Shown: positions 6,627 to 15,906 of the stretch, one piece after another
Numbering within the stretch: position 1 is the stretch's first letter
How the letters are laid out: every line of letters begins with the position of its first letter
DNA from: Bradyrhizobium pachyrhizi
GTDB lineage: Bacteria; Pseudomonadota; Alphaproteobacteria; Rhizobiales; Xanthobacteraceae
NCBI RefSeq assembly: GCF_001189245.1
Contig: NZ_LFIQ01000116.1
Coordinates: forward strand, 117,932-151,062
Length of the DNA: 33,131 nucleotides
Direction of reading: 5' to 3'
Notes under the pieces: generated by a model
What the model was told of the DNA's origin: nothing
Databases searched by the model: none
The model's input: only the letters and a program-made list of their open reading frames with translations
Translations under genes and position numbers: made by a program

Positions 6627-7348
6627 TCGCGGCCGGCGTCGAGGAAGGCTTGTGCCAGCCGCTCGGGATTGGAGAAGCAGAGCTCGTGGCTGCCGGGCAC
6701 CTGGACCAGGCGGAACAGCCCAAGCTTCTCCGACAATCGCGGGTGCCAGGGCAGACTGTGCGGCATCGCGGTGTCCTCCGTGCAGTTCACGTAGGACTTT
6801 GCGATCGGCATCTCGGCAGGATTGGTGCGCAGCGCGATCTTGTCCTGGAAGGTCTTCAGGGGATGCGGGTTGAGCTTGTCATAGGCGCGCTGCGCCGTCT
6901 CGAGATCGGCGTCGTTGATGAAGGCCTCGCGCCAGATCGGGAACGGCAGCACCACTGAGCCGTCGCCGCGCTCGGCGTGGATGGCGTCGAACAGGCCGCG
7001 ATAGTGCGGCGGCACCATGTCGTTGAGGCACTCGCCGTTATCAGGCACGAACGCGTTCCAGTAGACGAGGCGGCGGATGCGGTTCGCGGCGGCGTCGGCA
7101 ACGCCGGTGATGACCATGCCGCCATAGCTGTGGCCGACCAGCACGATGTCGTTCAGATTATGTTCGGCTAGATAATCCACGATCGACTGGATCGCCTCGG
7201 CGAGCCCGGAGTCCTTCCGGTCGCCGGGGCGGTTGCCCCTGATGGTCGGGGTGTGGACGACATGGCCGGCCTTGCGGATGGCAGCCGCAACCGGCTCAAA
7301 CTCGGCGCCGGTATGCCAGGCGCCATGGACGAGAACATAGGTCGACAT
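6623..7348 (-). CDS. Alpha/beta-fold hydrolase (plant-esterase/hydroxynitrile-lyase-like)
   Basis: A 241-aa protein without signal peptide. The strand-turn YVLVHGAWHTG near the N-terminus carries the oxyanion-hole HGAW motif. GHSYGG holds the nucleophile Ser74. His221 in VPGSHELCFSNP is the catalytic His, and CTEDTAMP lies in the region of the third residue. The layout matches the small esterase branch related to plant methylesterases and hydroxynitrile lyases. It probably hydrolyses an ester; the substrate is unknown. A strong GGGAGGT site precedes the ATG at 7348, so upstream in-frame codons are not needed. It is convergent with the monooxygenase (stop codons overlap) and divergent from an AraC regulator 140 nt away, which is a likely controller. 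Confidence 0.9.
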   Translation of the reverse strand: MSTYVLVHGAWHTGAEFEPVAAAIRKAGHVVHTPTIRGNRPGDRKDSGLAEAIQSIVDYLAEHNLNDIVLVGHSYGGMVITGVADAAANRIRRLVYWNAFVPDNGECLNDMVPPHYRGLFDAIHAERGDGSVVLPFPIWREAFINDADLETAQRAYDKLNPHPLKTFQDKIALRTNPAEMPIAKSYVNCTEDTAMPHSLPWHPRLSEKLGLFRLVQVPGSHELCFSNPERLAQAFLDAGRD

Positions 7349-7374
7349 GTTGTACCTCCCTGTCTGGATTGCCG

Positions 7375-7384
7375 CGTCCGGACG
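7375..7384. promoter_or_regulatory. 10-bp palindrome in the hydrolase/AraC divergent spacer
   Basis: CGTCCGGACG is a perfect palindrome 27 nt upstream of the hydrolase start, in the 140-bp spacer shared with the divergent AraC gene. It is a possible operator, but a 10-bp GC-rich palindrome can arise by chance. Confidence 0.2.
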
Positions 7385-7488
7385 GCCCGGGATACGCGCA
7401 AGATTCATCCGCTTCCTGATGGATATTGACCTGGACCCGCGGAACGCGCTTGGCTGTGAGCGAACCGGACTGGGCTCGGAGTGAACTG

Positions 7489-8469
7489 ATGCAGCAAATC
7501 GCCGCCGCGGATCGCTCGCGCAGGCTGAGTTGGAATACCGCGGACACGAGGCCCGGCGAGCAGTTCGCGTATTACCGCGAGGCGGTCTGCCAGGCCTTCA
7601 TGAACCTGACGCCGGAGCCGCCGGCGACGCCCGGCTTCCTCGCCCGCGTCGAGACCGTTGGGCTCGGTGATGGCGCGGTCAACCGGGTCAGCTTCCCGGA
7701 GCATGTCGTGCGGCGCTCGGCTGCCGACATCGCCGCGTCCAGCCGGCGCTGCTACTACCTCAATCTGAAGCTCGCCGGCCGCTGCCGGATCCAGCAGGCG
7801 GGACGCGAGATCAGCCTGTCGCCGGGGCAGGTCGGAATCTTCGACAGCGGCCAGCGCTTCGCGCTGCTGCACGACCGCGGCCCGGCGCTGCAGGTCGCCT
7901 CGTTCTGGGTGCCGGCCGAGGCGCTGGATGAACGGCTGCCGTCGGCGCCCGAGGTCGCGCCGGCGCGGGTCTCGGATGATCCCTTCGTCGGCCATCTCAT
8001 CACCGAGACGGCGCAGGTTCTGAACACATCCGCGCTCCGTGCCTCGGATGCGGACAACGCGCGGCTGTTCGGCGTGCTGCTCGATCTGGTCGCGCTCAGC
8101 CTGTCGCGCAGTGGTCGCGCAGGCGTCGCGGAGAGCGCAAGCCTTGCCGATGCGACGTGGCTTGTGCTGCGCCGTGCCGTGGACCGCAGGCTGCGCGAGC
8201 CCGGCCTCGGCGTTGCCGCCATTGCGGCTGCGGTCGGCATCAGCGAGCGCTATGTCCACAAACTGTTCGAGCGCGCCGGCACCACATTCGCCAGCCATGT
8301 GATGGACCGCCGTCTCGACGGCGCCGCGCGCGATCTGAGGGATCCCGCGCTCGCCGGGCGCGCGATCGGCGACATCGCGTTCGACTGGGGCTTCTCCGAC
8401 CTGTCGCATTTCACGCGGCGCTTCAGGCACCGCTTCGGCTGCACGCCGCGCGACTGGCGCCGCGGCTGA
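7489..8469 (+). CDS. AraC-family transcriptional regulator
   Basis: A 326-aa protein. Residues about 15-190 form an AraC-binding-like sensor domain, with the family signature LSPGQVGIFDSGQRFAL. The C-terminal DNA-binding part contains two helix-turn-helix motifs, GLGVAAIAAAVGISERYVH and AIGDIAFDWGFSDLSHFTR, ending RHRFGCTPRDWRR. I chose the ATG at 7489, with GGAG 7 nt upstream; TTG and GTG codons at 7426, 7450 and 7456 are in frame but lack a good site. The gene lies 20 nt before the maleylacetate reductase-like gene on the same strand and is divergent from the alpha/beta hydrolase. It is therefore a good candidate to control both. The inducer is unknown. Confidence 0.88.
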   Translation: MQQIAAADRSRRLSWNTADTRPGEQFAYYREAVCQAFMNLTPEPPATPGFLARVETVGLGDGAVNRVSFPEHVVRRSAADIAASSRRCYYLNLKLAGRCRIQQAGREISLSPGQVGIFDSGQRFALLHDRGPALQVASFWVPAEALDERLPSAPEVAPARVSDDPFVGHLITETAQVLNTSALRASDADNARLFGVLLDLVALSLSRSGRAGVAESASLADATWLVLRRAVDRRLREPGLGVAAIAAAVGISERYVHKLFERAGTTFASHVMDRRLDGAARDLRDPALAGRAIGDIAFDWGFSDLSHFTRRFRHRFGCTPRDWRRG

Positions 8470-8489
8470 CCAACGCTTCGGAAATCGCC

Positions 8490-9557
8490 ATGGCGCAGCC
8501 GTTCACCTATCAGGTCAGCCCGATGCGGGTCGTGTTCGGGGTCGGCACCGTCGCGCAGCTGGCGGACGAGCTCGACCGGCTCGGCATCAGCCGCGCGCTG
8601 TTGCTGGCAAGCCGGCGGCAGCAGGCCGAGCTCGGCGATCTCGCTGATCTGACCGGCGGCCGTGCGGCCGGATTGTTCGACGGTGCAGTGGTGCATACGC
8701 CGGTGGCGGTGACCGAACATGCGATGGAGATCGTCGGCGAGCTCAAGCCCGACGGCGTGGTTGCGATCGGCGCCGGCGCCGCGACCGGCCTCAGCAAGGC
8801 GATTGCGCTGCGCACCGACCTGCCGCAACTGATCGTGCCGACCAGCTATGCCGGCTCCGAGATGACGCCGGTGCTCGGCGAGACTGTCGACGGCGTCAAG
8901 ACCACGCAATCATCGCCGAGGATACTGCCCGAGACCGTGATCTACGACGTCAACCTGACGATCTCGATGCCGGCAAAATTCTCCGCGATCTCCGGCCTCA
9001 ATGCGATCGCGCATGCTGCCGAGGCGCTGTACGCGCGGGACGGCAACCCGATCACCTCGCTGATGGCGGAAGAGGCGATCGCAAAGCTCGCATCATCGCT
9101 CCCCGACGTGATCGCGCGGCCGCGCGATCTCGATGCGCGCGCGGACGCGCTCTATGGCGCGTGGCTGTGCGCGGTCTGTCTCGGCACCGTCGGCATGGCG
9201 CTGCACCACAAGCTCTGTCATACGGTCGGCGCGTTGTTCGACCTGCCGCATGCCGAGACCCATGCAGTGCTGCTGCCGCACACCATCGCCTACAATACGC
9301 CGGCCGCGCGCGATCCAGTCAGCCGCGCGGCGAGGGCGCTTGGAGCGGCCAGCGCCGCCGACGGCTTGTTCGATCTGTCGGCAAGGCTCGGCGCGCCGCG
9401 CTCGCTCGCCGAGATCGGCATGCCCGAAGACGGCATCGCAAAGGCCGCTGCGCTCGCCACCAAAAATCCTTACTGGAATCCGCGGCCGATCGAGGAGAGC
9501 GGCATCCGCGACCTGCTGAAGCGCGCGTGGTCCGGTGCGCGGCCGCAGGCCGGATGA
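8490..9557 (+). CDS. Iron-containing alcohol dehydrogenase family, maleylacetate reductase-like
   Basis: A 355-aa protein with the group III dehydrogenase fold. NAD(P) is bound by the GAGAATGLSKA loop (about 94-104), followed by PTSYAGSEMTP. The metal-site region includes GLNAIAHAAEAL (about 169), HHKLCHTVG (about 239) and LPHAETHAVLLPH (about 252). The SYAGSE and HKLCH patterns and the 350-aa length fit maleylacetate reductase, which reduces maleylacetate to 3-oxoadipate at the end of hydroxyquinol, resorcinol and chloro-aromatic pathways. No ring-cleavage dioxygenase lies nearby, so the substrate remains inferred. It begins 20 nt after the AraC gene, evidently one operon. Its stop codon abuts that of the convergent beta-glucosidase. 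Confidence 0.87.
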   Translation: MAQPFTYQVSPMRVVFGVGTVAQLADELDRLGISRALLLASRRQQAELGDLADLTGGRAAGLFDGAVVHTPVAVTEHAMEIVGELKPDGVVAIGAGAATGLSKAIALRTDLPQLIVPTSYAGSEMTPVLGETVDGVKTTQSSPRILPETVIYDVNLTISMPAKFSAISGLNAIAHAAEALYARDGNPITSLMAEEAIAKLASSLPDVIARPRDLDARADALYGAWLCAVCLGTVGMALHHKLCHTVGALFDLPHAETHAVLLPHTIAYNTPAARDPVSRAARALGAASAADGLFDLSARLGAPRSLAEIGMPEDGIAKAAALATKNPYWNPRPIEESGIRDLLKRAWSGARPQAG

Positions 9558-11012
9558 TCAGACCCCGATCGCGTTGCGCGCGATCACGTCGCGGTAGAAT
9601 GCCGCGCTCAATTTCGGCACCCGGGCCTGGGTCTCGAAATCCACCCGGTAGAGGCCGAAGCGCTTCTCGTAGCCGAAGATCCATTCGAAATTGTCCATCA
9701 GGCTCCATAGGAAATAGCCGTGGACCGGGACCCCGTCGGCGGTCGCGCGCTGCAATTGCGCAAGGTAGTTGCGCAGGAACATGATGCGGTCGAGATCGTA
9801 GATCTGCCCGTCCGGATGCACCTTGTCCTCGCCGGACGTGCCGTTCTCGCTGATATAGATGCTCTTGATGTTCCACAGCTTGGCGGCGATCCGCGGCGCC
9901 CAATAGATCGTCTCCGGCGCGATCCGCAGCCATTCCGAGCTCATGTGCGGAAAGGAAGCCGGCATCGGCAGCGGCTTCCAGCCGGGGGCATGCTCGGTGG
10001 CAAGGATGTAGCATTGCGGCGCGTAGATGTTCAGCCCGACGAAATCATTGGGCTGCGAGATGATCTTCAGCTCGTCCGCGGTGAATTTGGGCGCATCCGC
10101 GCCGGCATATTGCAGGAAGCCTTCGGTGTATTTGCCTTCAAGGACGACACCGAGGAAACCTGCGTTGAGCTCGCGGGTCGCGATCTCGGTGGCGCGGATG
10201 TTCTCCGGCGTGTTGAAGGCGGGCACGCAGGCGGTGATGTTCTCGGCCGGCCCGACCCGCGTGCCGGCACGGCCTTTGGCGCGGATCGCCTGTACCGCGA
10301 GCCCGTGCGCCAGCGCCACATGATGGCGCGCCTGGTTCACCTCGCGCGCCGGCAGCTTCAGCCCCGGGGCGTCGACGCCGAGCGCATAGCCGAAGGGGAG
10401 GAAACGCCCGACCTCGTTGAGGGTGAAGACGTTCTTCACGCGGTCGGTCAGTCGCTGTGCCACATAGCCGGCATAGTCGCCGAATGCCTTCGAGGTGTCG
10501 CGGGAGCGCCAGCCGCCGACGCGGTCCTGCAGCGCCTGTGGCAGGTCCCAGTGATAGAGCGTGGCGTAGGGCTCGATGCCGTTCGCCAGCAACTCGTCGA
10601 CCAGGCGGTTGTAGAAGTCGAGGCCCTTCGGGTTCGGCGTGCCGGAGCCGTCGGGAAATACCCGCGGCCAGGCGATCGAAAACCGATACGCCTTGGCGCC
10701 GAGATCCTTGATGAGACGAACGTCCTCCTTGTAGCGGTGATAGTGGTCGTTGGCGCGGTCGCCGGTCGAGCCGTCCTCGATCTTGCCCGATGTATGGGTG
10801 AAAGTGTCCCAGATCGACGGGCCGCGGCCGTCCTCGTTGACCGCGCCCTCGACCTGGTAGGACGAAGTTGCCGTGCCCCAGACGAAGCCCGTGGGAAAGT
10901 TCGTGCCGTCCGGCCGCGGCGCACGGTTTGCAGCCTCGGCAGGGCCGCTCAAACCGAGCGCCGAGAGGCCTGCAAGGCCCGCAAACTGCCGGCGCGAGAA
11001 CTTTCCGAACAT
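9558..11012 (-). CDS. Exported family 1 beta-glucosidase (Tat signal)
   Basis: A 484-aa GH1 glycosidase. Residues 1-28 are a twin-arginine signal (FSRRQFAGLAGLSALGL, cleavage near AEA), so a folded enzyme is sent to the periplasm. The barrel starts FPTGFVWGTATSSYQVEGA, the GH1 N-terminal signature. The acid/base Glu200 is in TLNEV (usually TFNEP; the Pro is Val here) and the nucleophile Glu389 is in YISENG. HWDLP and WSLMDNFEW, typical sugar-site segments, are present. It should release glucose from beta-glucosides such as plant aryl-glucosides or cellobiose. The ATG at 11012, preceded by GGGAG, puts the signal peptide at the very start; longer in-frame starts would bury it. It abuts the convergent maleylacetate reductase gene. 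Confidence 0.93.
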   Translation of the reverse strand: MFGKFSRRQFAGLAGLSALGLSGPAEAANRAPRPDGTNFPTGFVWGTATSSYQVEGAVNEDGRGPSIWDTFTHTSGKIEDGSTGDRANDHYHRYKEDVRLIKDLGAKAYRFSIAWPRVFPDGSGTPNPKGLDFYNRLVDELLANGIEPYATLYHWDLPQALQDRVGGWRSRDTSKAFGDYAGYVAQRLTDRVKNVFTLNEVGRFLPFGYALGVDAPGLKLPAREVNQARHHVALAHGLAVQAIRAKGRAGTRVGPAENITACVPAFNTPENIRATEIATRELNAGFLGVVLEGKYTEGFLQYAGADAPKFTADELKIISQPNDFVGLNIYAPQCYILATEHAPGWKPLPMPASFPHMSSEWLRIAPETIYWAPRIAAKLWNIKSIYISENGTSGEDKVHPDGQIYDLDRIMFLRNYLAQLQRATADGVPVHGYFLWSLMDNFEWIFGYEKRFGLYRVDFETQARVPKLSAAFYRDVIARNAIGV

Positions 11013-11263
11013 TGCTGTCTCCCGTCGCCGAACGCTGCGGCTGGAATGCGAGCCGTAGGTTAACCTTCCATCCGGCCGTTGAGCAACAAGGGTCGGCGGG
11101 GCCAAAGCGCCGTGGCGACCGGCGTACCAATCAATGCGAACCATTGTGATGTCAATGTCGCGGAGTTGTCAGTTTTGTGGCGACATTTTCTCTACTAGAT
11201 TGCCTGCTACGTCCTTCCGCAATGACATCCGAATATCCCCGAGATTCCCGTGAGCTGCGCGCG

Positions 11264-12778
11264 ATGAACAAGCCTGCAACCCATGTCCGAAGGGCGCTGC
11301 TGCGTCGTCTTGCCACTGCGATCGGCTTGGCTTTGGCGATGGCCGCAAGCGCGCAGGCCGAGCAGACATTTTCGTTCGACCGCACGCCCGGAAAGTTGCC
11401 GAAGACGGTCGTCCCGTTGCATTACACGATCGAGCTGACGCCTGATATCGCGGGCCTCGCTCTGCCAGGCGTCGAAACCGTCGACATCGAGGTGCGCGAG
11501 GCGACCGCGCAGCTGACGCTGAACGCGGTCAACACGACATTCGCAGAGGTTACGATCGATGACGGAGCGCAGCGCGCGGAGGTCGCGACCGATGCCGCCG
11601 CGCAGACCGCAACGCTGACCTTCGCCAGGCCGCTTGCGGCCGGCCGCCACAAGCTGCGCATCGCCTTCACAGCGCAGATCAATAAATTCGGCACCGGCCT
11701 GTTCTCGGTCGACTACCCGACCAGGACCGGGATCAAGCGGATGATCTCCAGCAAGCTGGAGCCGGCCGATGCCAGGCGGATCTTCCCGTGCTGGGACGAG
11801 CCGTCGTTCAAGGCGAGCTTCGCGCTGACCGTCGTCATTCCGCGCAATCTGCTCGCGGTCGGCAACATGCCCGTGACCAGCGAAGAGCCGGTCACCGGCG
11901 ATCTCAAGAAGGTTGCGTTCGCACCGACGCCGAAGATGTCGAGCTATCTGTTCGTGCTCACGGTTGGCGAGCTCGAGCGCGTCACAGCAGATGCCGGCGG
12001 CGTCACGGTCGGCGTGGTGACGACGGAGGGCAAGAGCGGGCAGGGCCGGTTTGCGCTCGACAGCGCGGTGAAGCTGCTCGGCTATTACAACGACTATTTC
12101 GGCGTCAAATATCCGCTGCCGAAGCTCGACCTGATCGCCGTTCCCGGCGGGTTCGGCGGCGCGATGGAAAACTGGGGCGGCATCACCTTCTTCGAGAGCC
12201 GGCTGCTGTTCGACCCCGCGACCTCTGCGCAGACCGCGCGGCGCGGCATCTTCGCCATCATCGCGCACGAGATGGCTCATATGTGGTTCGGCGATCTCGT
12301 CACCATGGCGTGGTGGGACAATCTCTGGCTCAACGAGGGCTATGCCAGCTGGATGGCAACCAAGGCCTCGGAGCAGTTCTATCCGCAATGGCAGGGCTGG
12401 CTGAACGGCTACGGCGCGAAGCAGTTTGCCATGGCGCTCGATGCGCGGCGCACCTCGCATCCCGTGCAGCAGCCAATTGCCGATCACAGTGAAGCAGTCA
12501 CGGCATTCGACGCCATCACCTACAACAAGGGGCAGGCGCTGATCCGCATGCTCGAGACCTATCTCGGCGAATCGGCGTTCCGCGACGGCATCCGCAAATA
12601 CATGGCCGCGCATGCCTACAGCAACGCGACGACCGCCGACCTCTGGCAGGCGCTCGAGAGTAGCGGCGGCAAGACCATCACCGGTATCGCCGCCTCCTTC
12701 ACCGAGCAGGACGGCGTGCCGCTGGTCGTGGCCGAGGCGGCCTGCGATGGCGTGGCGCAACGGCTGACCTTGCGGTAG
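11264..12778 (+). CDS. M1-family zinc aminopeptidase, N-terminal and catalytic part, ended by an in-frame TAG
   Basis: A 504-aa product. It has a signal peptide (basic RRALLRRL, hydrophobic core, cleavage near AQAE) and the beta-sheet N domain. The complete catalytic domain follows: substrate motif GAMEN at 299-303 and zinc site HEMAH at 335-339 with Glu358 (HEXXH-X18-E). Translation stops at TAG 12776-12778, just after the start of the next beta domain (DGVPLVVAEA). The same frame then resumes without any shift and encodes the missing C-terminal domains up to 13930. An intact gene would give about 888 aa, the normal M1 size, and a single C-to-T change (CAG to TAG) explains the break. The catalytic part might still fold. 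The start is the ATG at 11264, chosen to fit the signal peptide; the ribosome site is weak. Confidence 0.87.
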   Translation: MNKPATHVRRALLRRLATAIGLALAMAASAQAEQTFSFDRTPGKLPKTVVPLHYTIELTPDIAGLALPGVETVDIEVREATAQLTLNAVNTTFAEVTIDDGAQRAEVATDAAAQTATLTFARPLAAGRHKLRIAFTAQINKFGTGLFSVDYPTRTGIKRMISSKLEPADARRIFPCWDEPSFKASFALTVVIPRNLLAVGNMPVTSEEPVTGDLKKVAFAPTPKMSSYLFVLTVGELERVTADAGGVTVGVVTTEGKSGQGRFALDSAVKLLGYYNDYFGVKYPLPKLDLIAVPGGFGGAMENWGGITFFESRLLFDPATSAQTARRGIFAIIAHEMAHMWFGDLVTMAWWDNLWLNEGYASWMATKASEQFYPQWQGWLNGYGAKQFAMALDARRTSHPVQQPIADHSEAVTAFDAITYNKGQALIRMLETYLGESAFRDGIRKYMAAHAYSNATTADLWQALESSGGKTITGIAASFTEQDGVPLVVAEAACDGVAQRLTLR

Positions 12779-12790
12779 GATCGCTTCGTG
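12776..12790 (+). promoter_or_regulatory. Nonsense codon with overlapping Shine-Dalgarno-like AGGA and GTG restart
   Basis: TAG (12776-12778) overlaps AGGA (12777-12780), which stands 7 nt before an in-frame GTG at 12788. The spacing is ideal for ribosomes that terminate at the TAG to restart, giving a separate C-terminal chain. Whether this happens is unknown. Confidence 0.4.
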
Positions 12791-13930
12791 ATCGCGCCGG
12801 CCAACAATCCGCCGCTGCCGGGCCGCAACTGGCAGATCCCGGTTGCGGTTGGACCGGCGCATGGCAAGCCGTACGACGAGATATTGTTGAAGGGGAGCGG
12901 CAATATTCCGGCCGGCGCCTGCGGCGATGCGATCAAGGTCAACCTCGGCGACGTCGGTTACTTCAGGGTCGAGTACGGCCCGAAGAACCGTGCGGCGTTG
13001 CTGAACGCATTCCCGCAAATGCAGGTCGCCGACCGTCTCAATGTCGTCACCGACAGCTGGGCGCTGGTGCAGGCGGGCCGCGCGGAGGCGCCGTCCTATC
13101 TCGCGCTGCTCGATGCGCTCGATGCCGGTGACCATCGCGCGGTGTGGGACCAGGTGATCTCGACATTCGCTGCGCTGAACCGCCTGGCGCGCGACCGCAC
13201 CGAGCGGCCGGTGATCCAGGCCTATGCCCGCGCCAAGCTGCGCCCGGTTTTCGATCGGATCGGATGGGACGGTGCTGGTTCAGGCGACGATGACACTGCA
13301 TTGCTGCGTGCAAGCCTGATCTCGACGCTTGGCGACCTCGGGGATGCGGCTATTCTGGCGGAAGCGAAGCGGCGCTTTGCGGCATTCGTCGATGATCCCA
13401 ATTCGCTTCCGACCGCATTGCGCGATGCCGTCACGCATGTTGTCGGTGTGACCGCCGATCGGGCGACCTACGACCAGCTGCTGGCGCTGGCACGTAGCAG
13501 CACGGCGACCAATGAACGGCTGCGTTATTATCTCGCGGCGGCAAGTGCCCGCGATGCTGAATTGGCGCGGGCAACGCTGGCGTTGACGCTGACCAACGAA
13601 TTGCCCGACACGATCGTGACGGGGATGATCAACGCGGTTGCGTCCGCCGGCGAGCAGCCGCAGCTCGCCTGGAACTTCGTCCGGACCAATTTCGATACGT
13701 TGCTGGCGAGGCAGGGGCCGAACTTCCGCGACCAGTTCGTGCCGAACTTCATGACCAACTTTACCGATGAGGCGCACGCGGCGGAACTGGCTGCGTTTGC
13801 TCCGTCGCAATCGACCGCCGGCGGACGGGTGATGGTGGCGCGATCGGTGCAGGCGATCGCAATCTCGGCCGATCTTGCCGCGCGCGTGCTGCCCACCGCT
13901 GACGCCTGGATCAGGGTGCACAAGCCGTGA
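12788..13930 (+). CDS. C-terminal part of the split M1 aminopeptidase (beta-sandwich and ERAP1-C-like helical domain)
   Basis: 380 aa if started at GTG 12788, in the same frame as the upstream 504-aa piece and separated from it only by the TAG and three codons. It begins IAPANNPPLPGRNWQIPVAV, the continuation of the M1 beta-sandwich domain, with GDVGYFRVEYG. Residues from about 75 onward are an all-helical ERAP1-C-type domain (DRLNVVTDSWALVQAGRAE and many Ala/Leu helices). It has no catalytic residues. In intact enzymes this part closes the active-site cavity. It is either a pseudogene remnant or a separately translated subunit. Codon use and open frame over 1.1 kb show no further decay, which suggests either a recent mutation or continued expression. 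Confidence 0.8.
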   Translation: MIAPANNPPLPGRNWQIPVAVGPAHGKPYDEILLKGSGNIPAGACGDAIKVNLGDVGYFRVEYGPKNRAALLNAFPQMQVADRLNVVTDSWALVQAGRAEAPSYLALLDALDAGDHRAVWDQVISTFAALNRLARDRTERPVIQAYARAKLRPVFDRIGWDGAGSGDDDTALLRASLISTLGDLGDAAILAEAKRRFAAFVDDPNSLPTALRDAVTHVVGVTADRATYDQLLALARSSTATNERLRYYLAAASARDAELARATLALTLTNELPDTIVTGMINAVASAGEQPQLAWNFVRTNFDTLLARQGPNFRDQFVPNFMTNFTDEAHAAELAAFAPSQSTAGGRVMVARSVQAIAISADLAARVLPTADAWIRVHKP

Positions 13931-14008
13931 GATCGCGAGGGAGTTTCCGGCGGCGCGCGATGCGGATATGCTCCGTGCGCGGCATGCAATCAACGATGCG
14001 AGGCTGAG

Positions 14009-15660
<1,652 letters not shown>

Positions 15661-15661
<1 letters not shown>

Positions 15662-15755
15662 AGCATGATCCGGACCCGAAGGGCCGCGTTAGCGCAAAGT
15701 GCGAAGCGGTTTTCCCTCGCGACAAACGCAAAGCGTTTGCGCGGAGATCATGCTC
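15661..15755. repeat. Palindromic intergenic repeat with 10-bp terminal inverted repeats
   Basis: The ends GAGCATGATC (15661-15670) and GATCATGCTC (15746-15755) are perfect inverted repeats. Inside is a second hairpin, CGCAAA-GCG-TTTGCG (15727-15741), and the stretch GCGGTTTTCCCTCGCGACAA. The pattern is one I know from many Bradyrhizobium and Rhodopseudomonas intergenic regions. It touches the stop codon of the acetolactate synthase-like gene and may act as an mRNA end structure. Confidence 0.8.
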
Positions 15756-15906
15756 AAACAAGACGTTAAAGCATGGCTGCGGTGGGCAAGGAACGAAAAG
15801 CCCTCGGCTTGATTGAACGTAAGCCGCCATGGTAGCACGCCAAGATATCACGCGATGGCATCACTCGTTGTGCTGATGGCCGGCGATACCAGATCTGAGA
15901 GGTCAC

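Noticed and set aside
11166..11198. A promoter-like TTGTCA with a downstream TACTAG upstream of the M1 gene
   Set aside because: The spacing to any good -10 element is poor (19-21 nt); it is too weak to call.
12600..12900. A frameshift or IS insertion splitting the M1 gene
   Set aside because: The frame is identical on both sides and no extra sequence is present; a single nonsense codon is sufficient.
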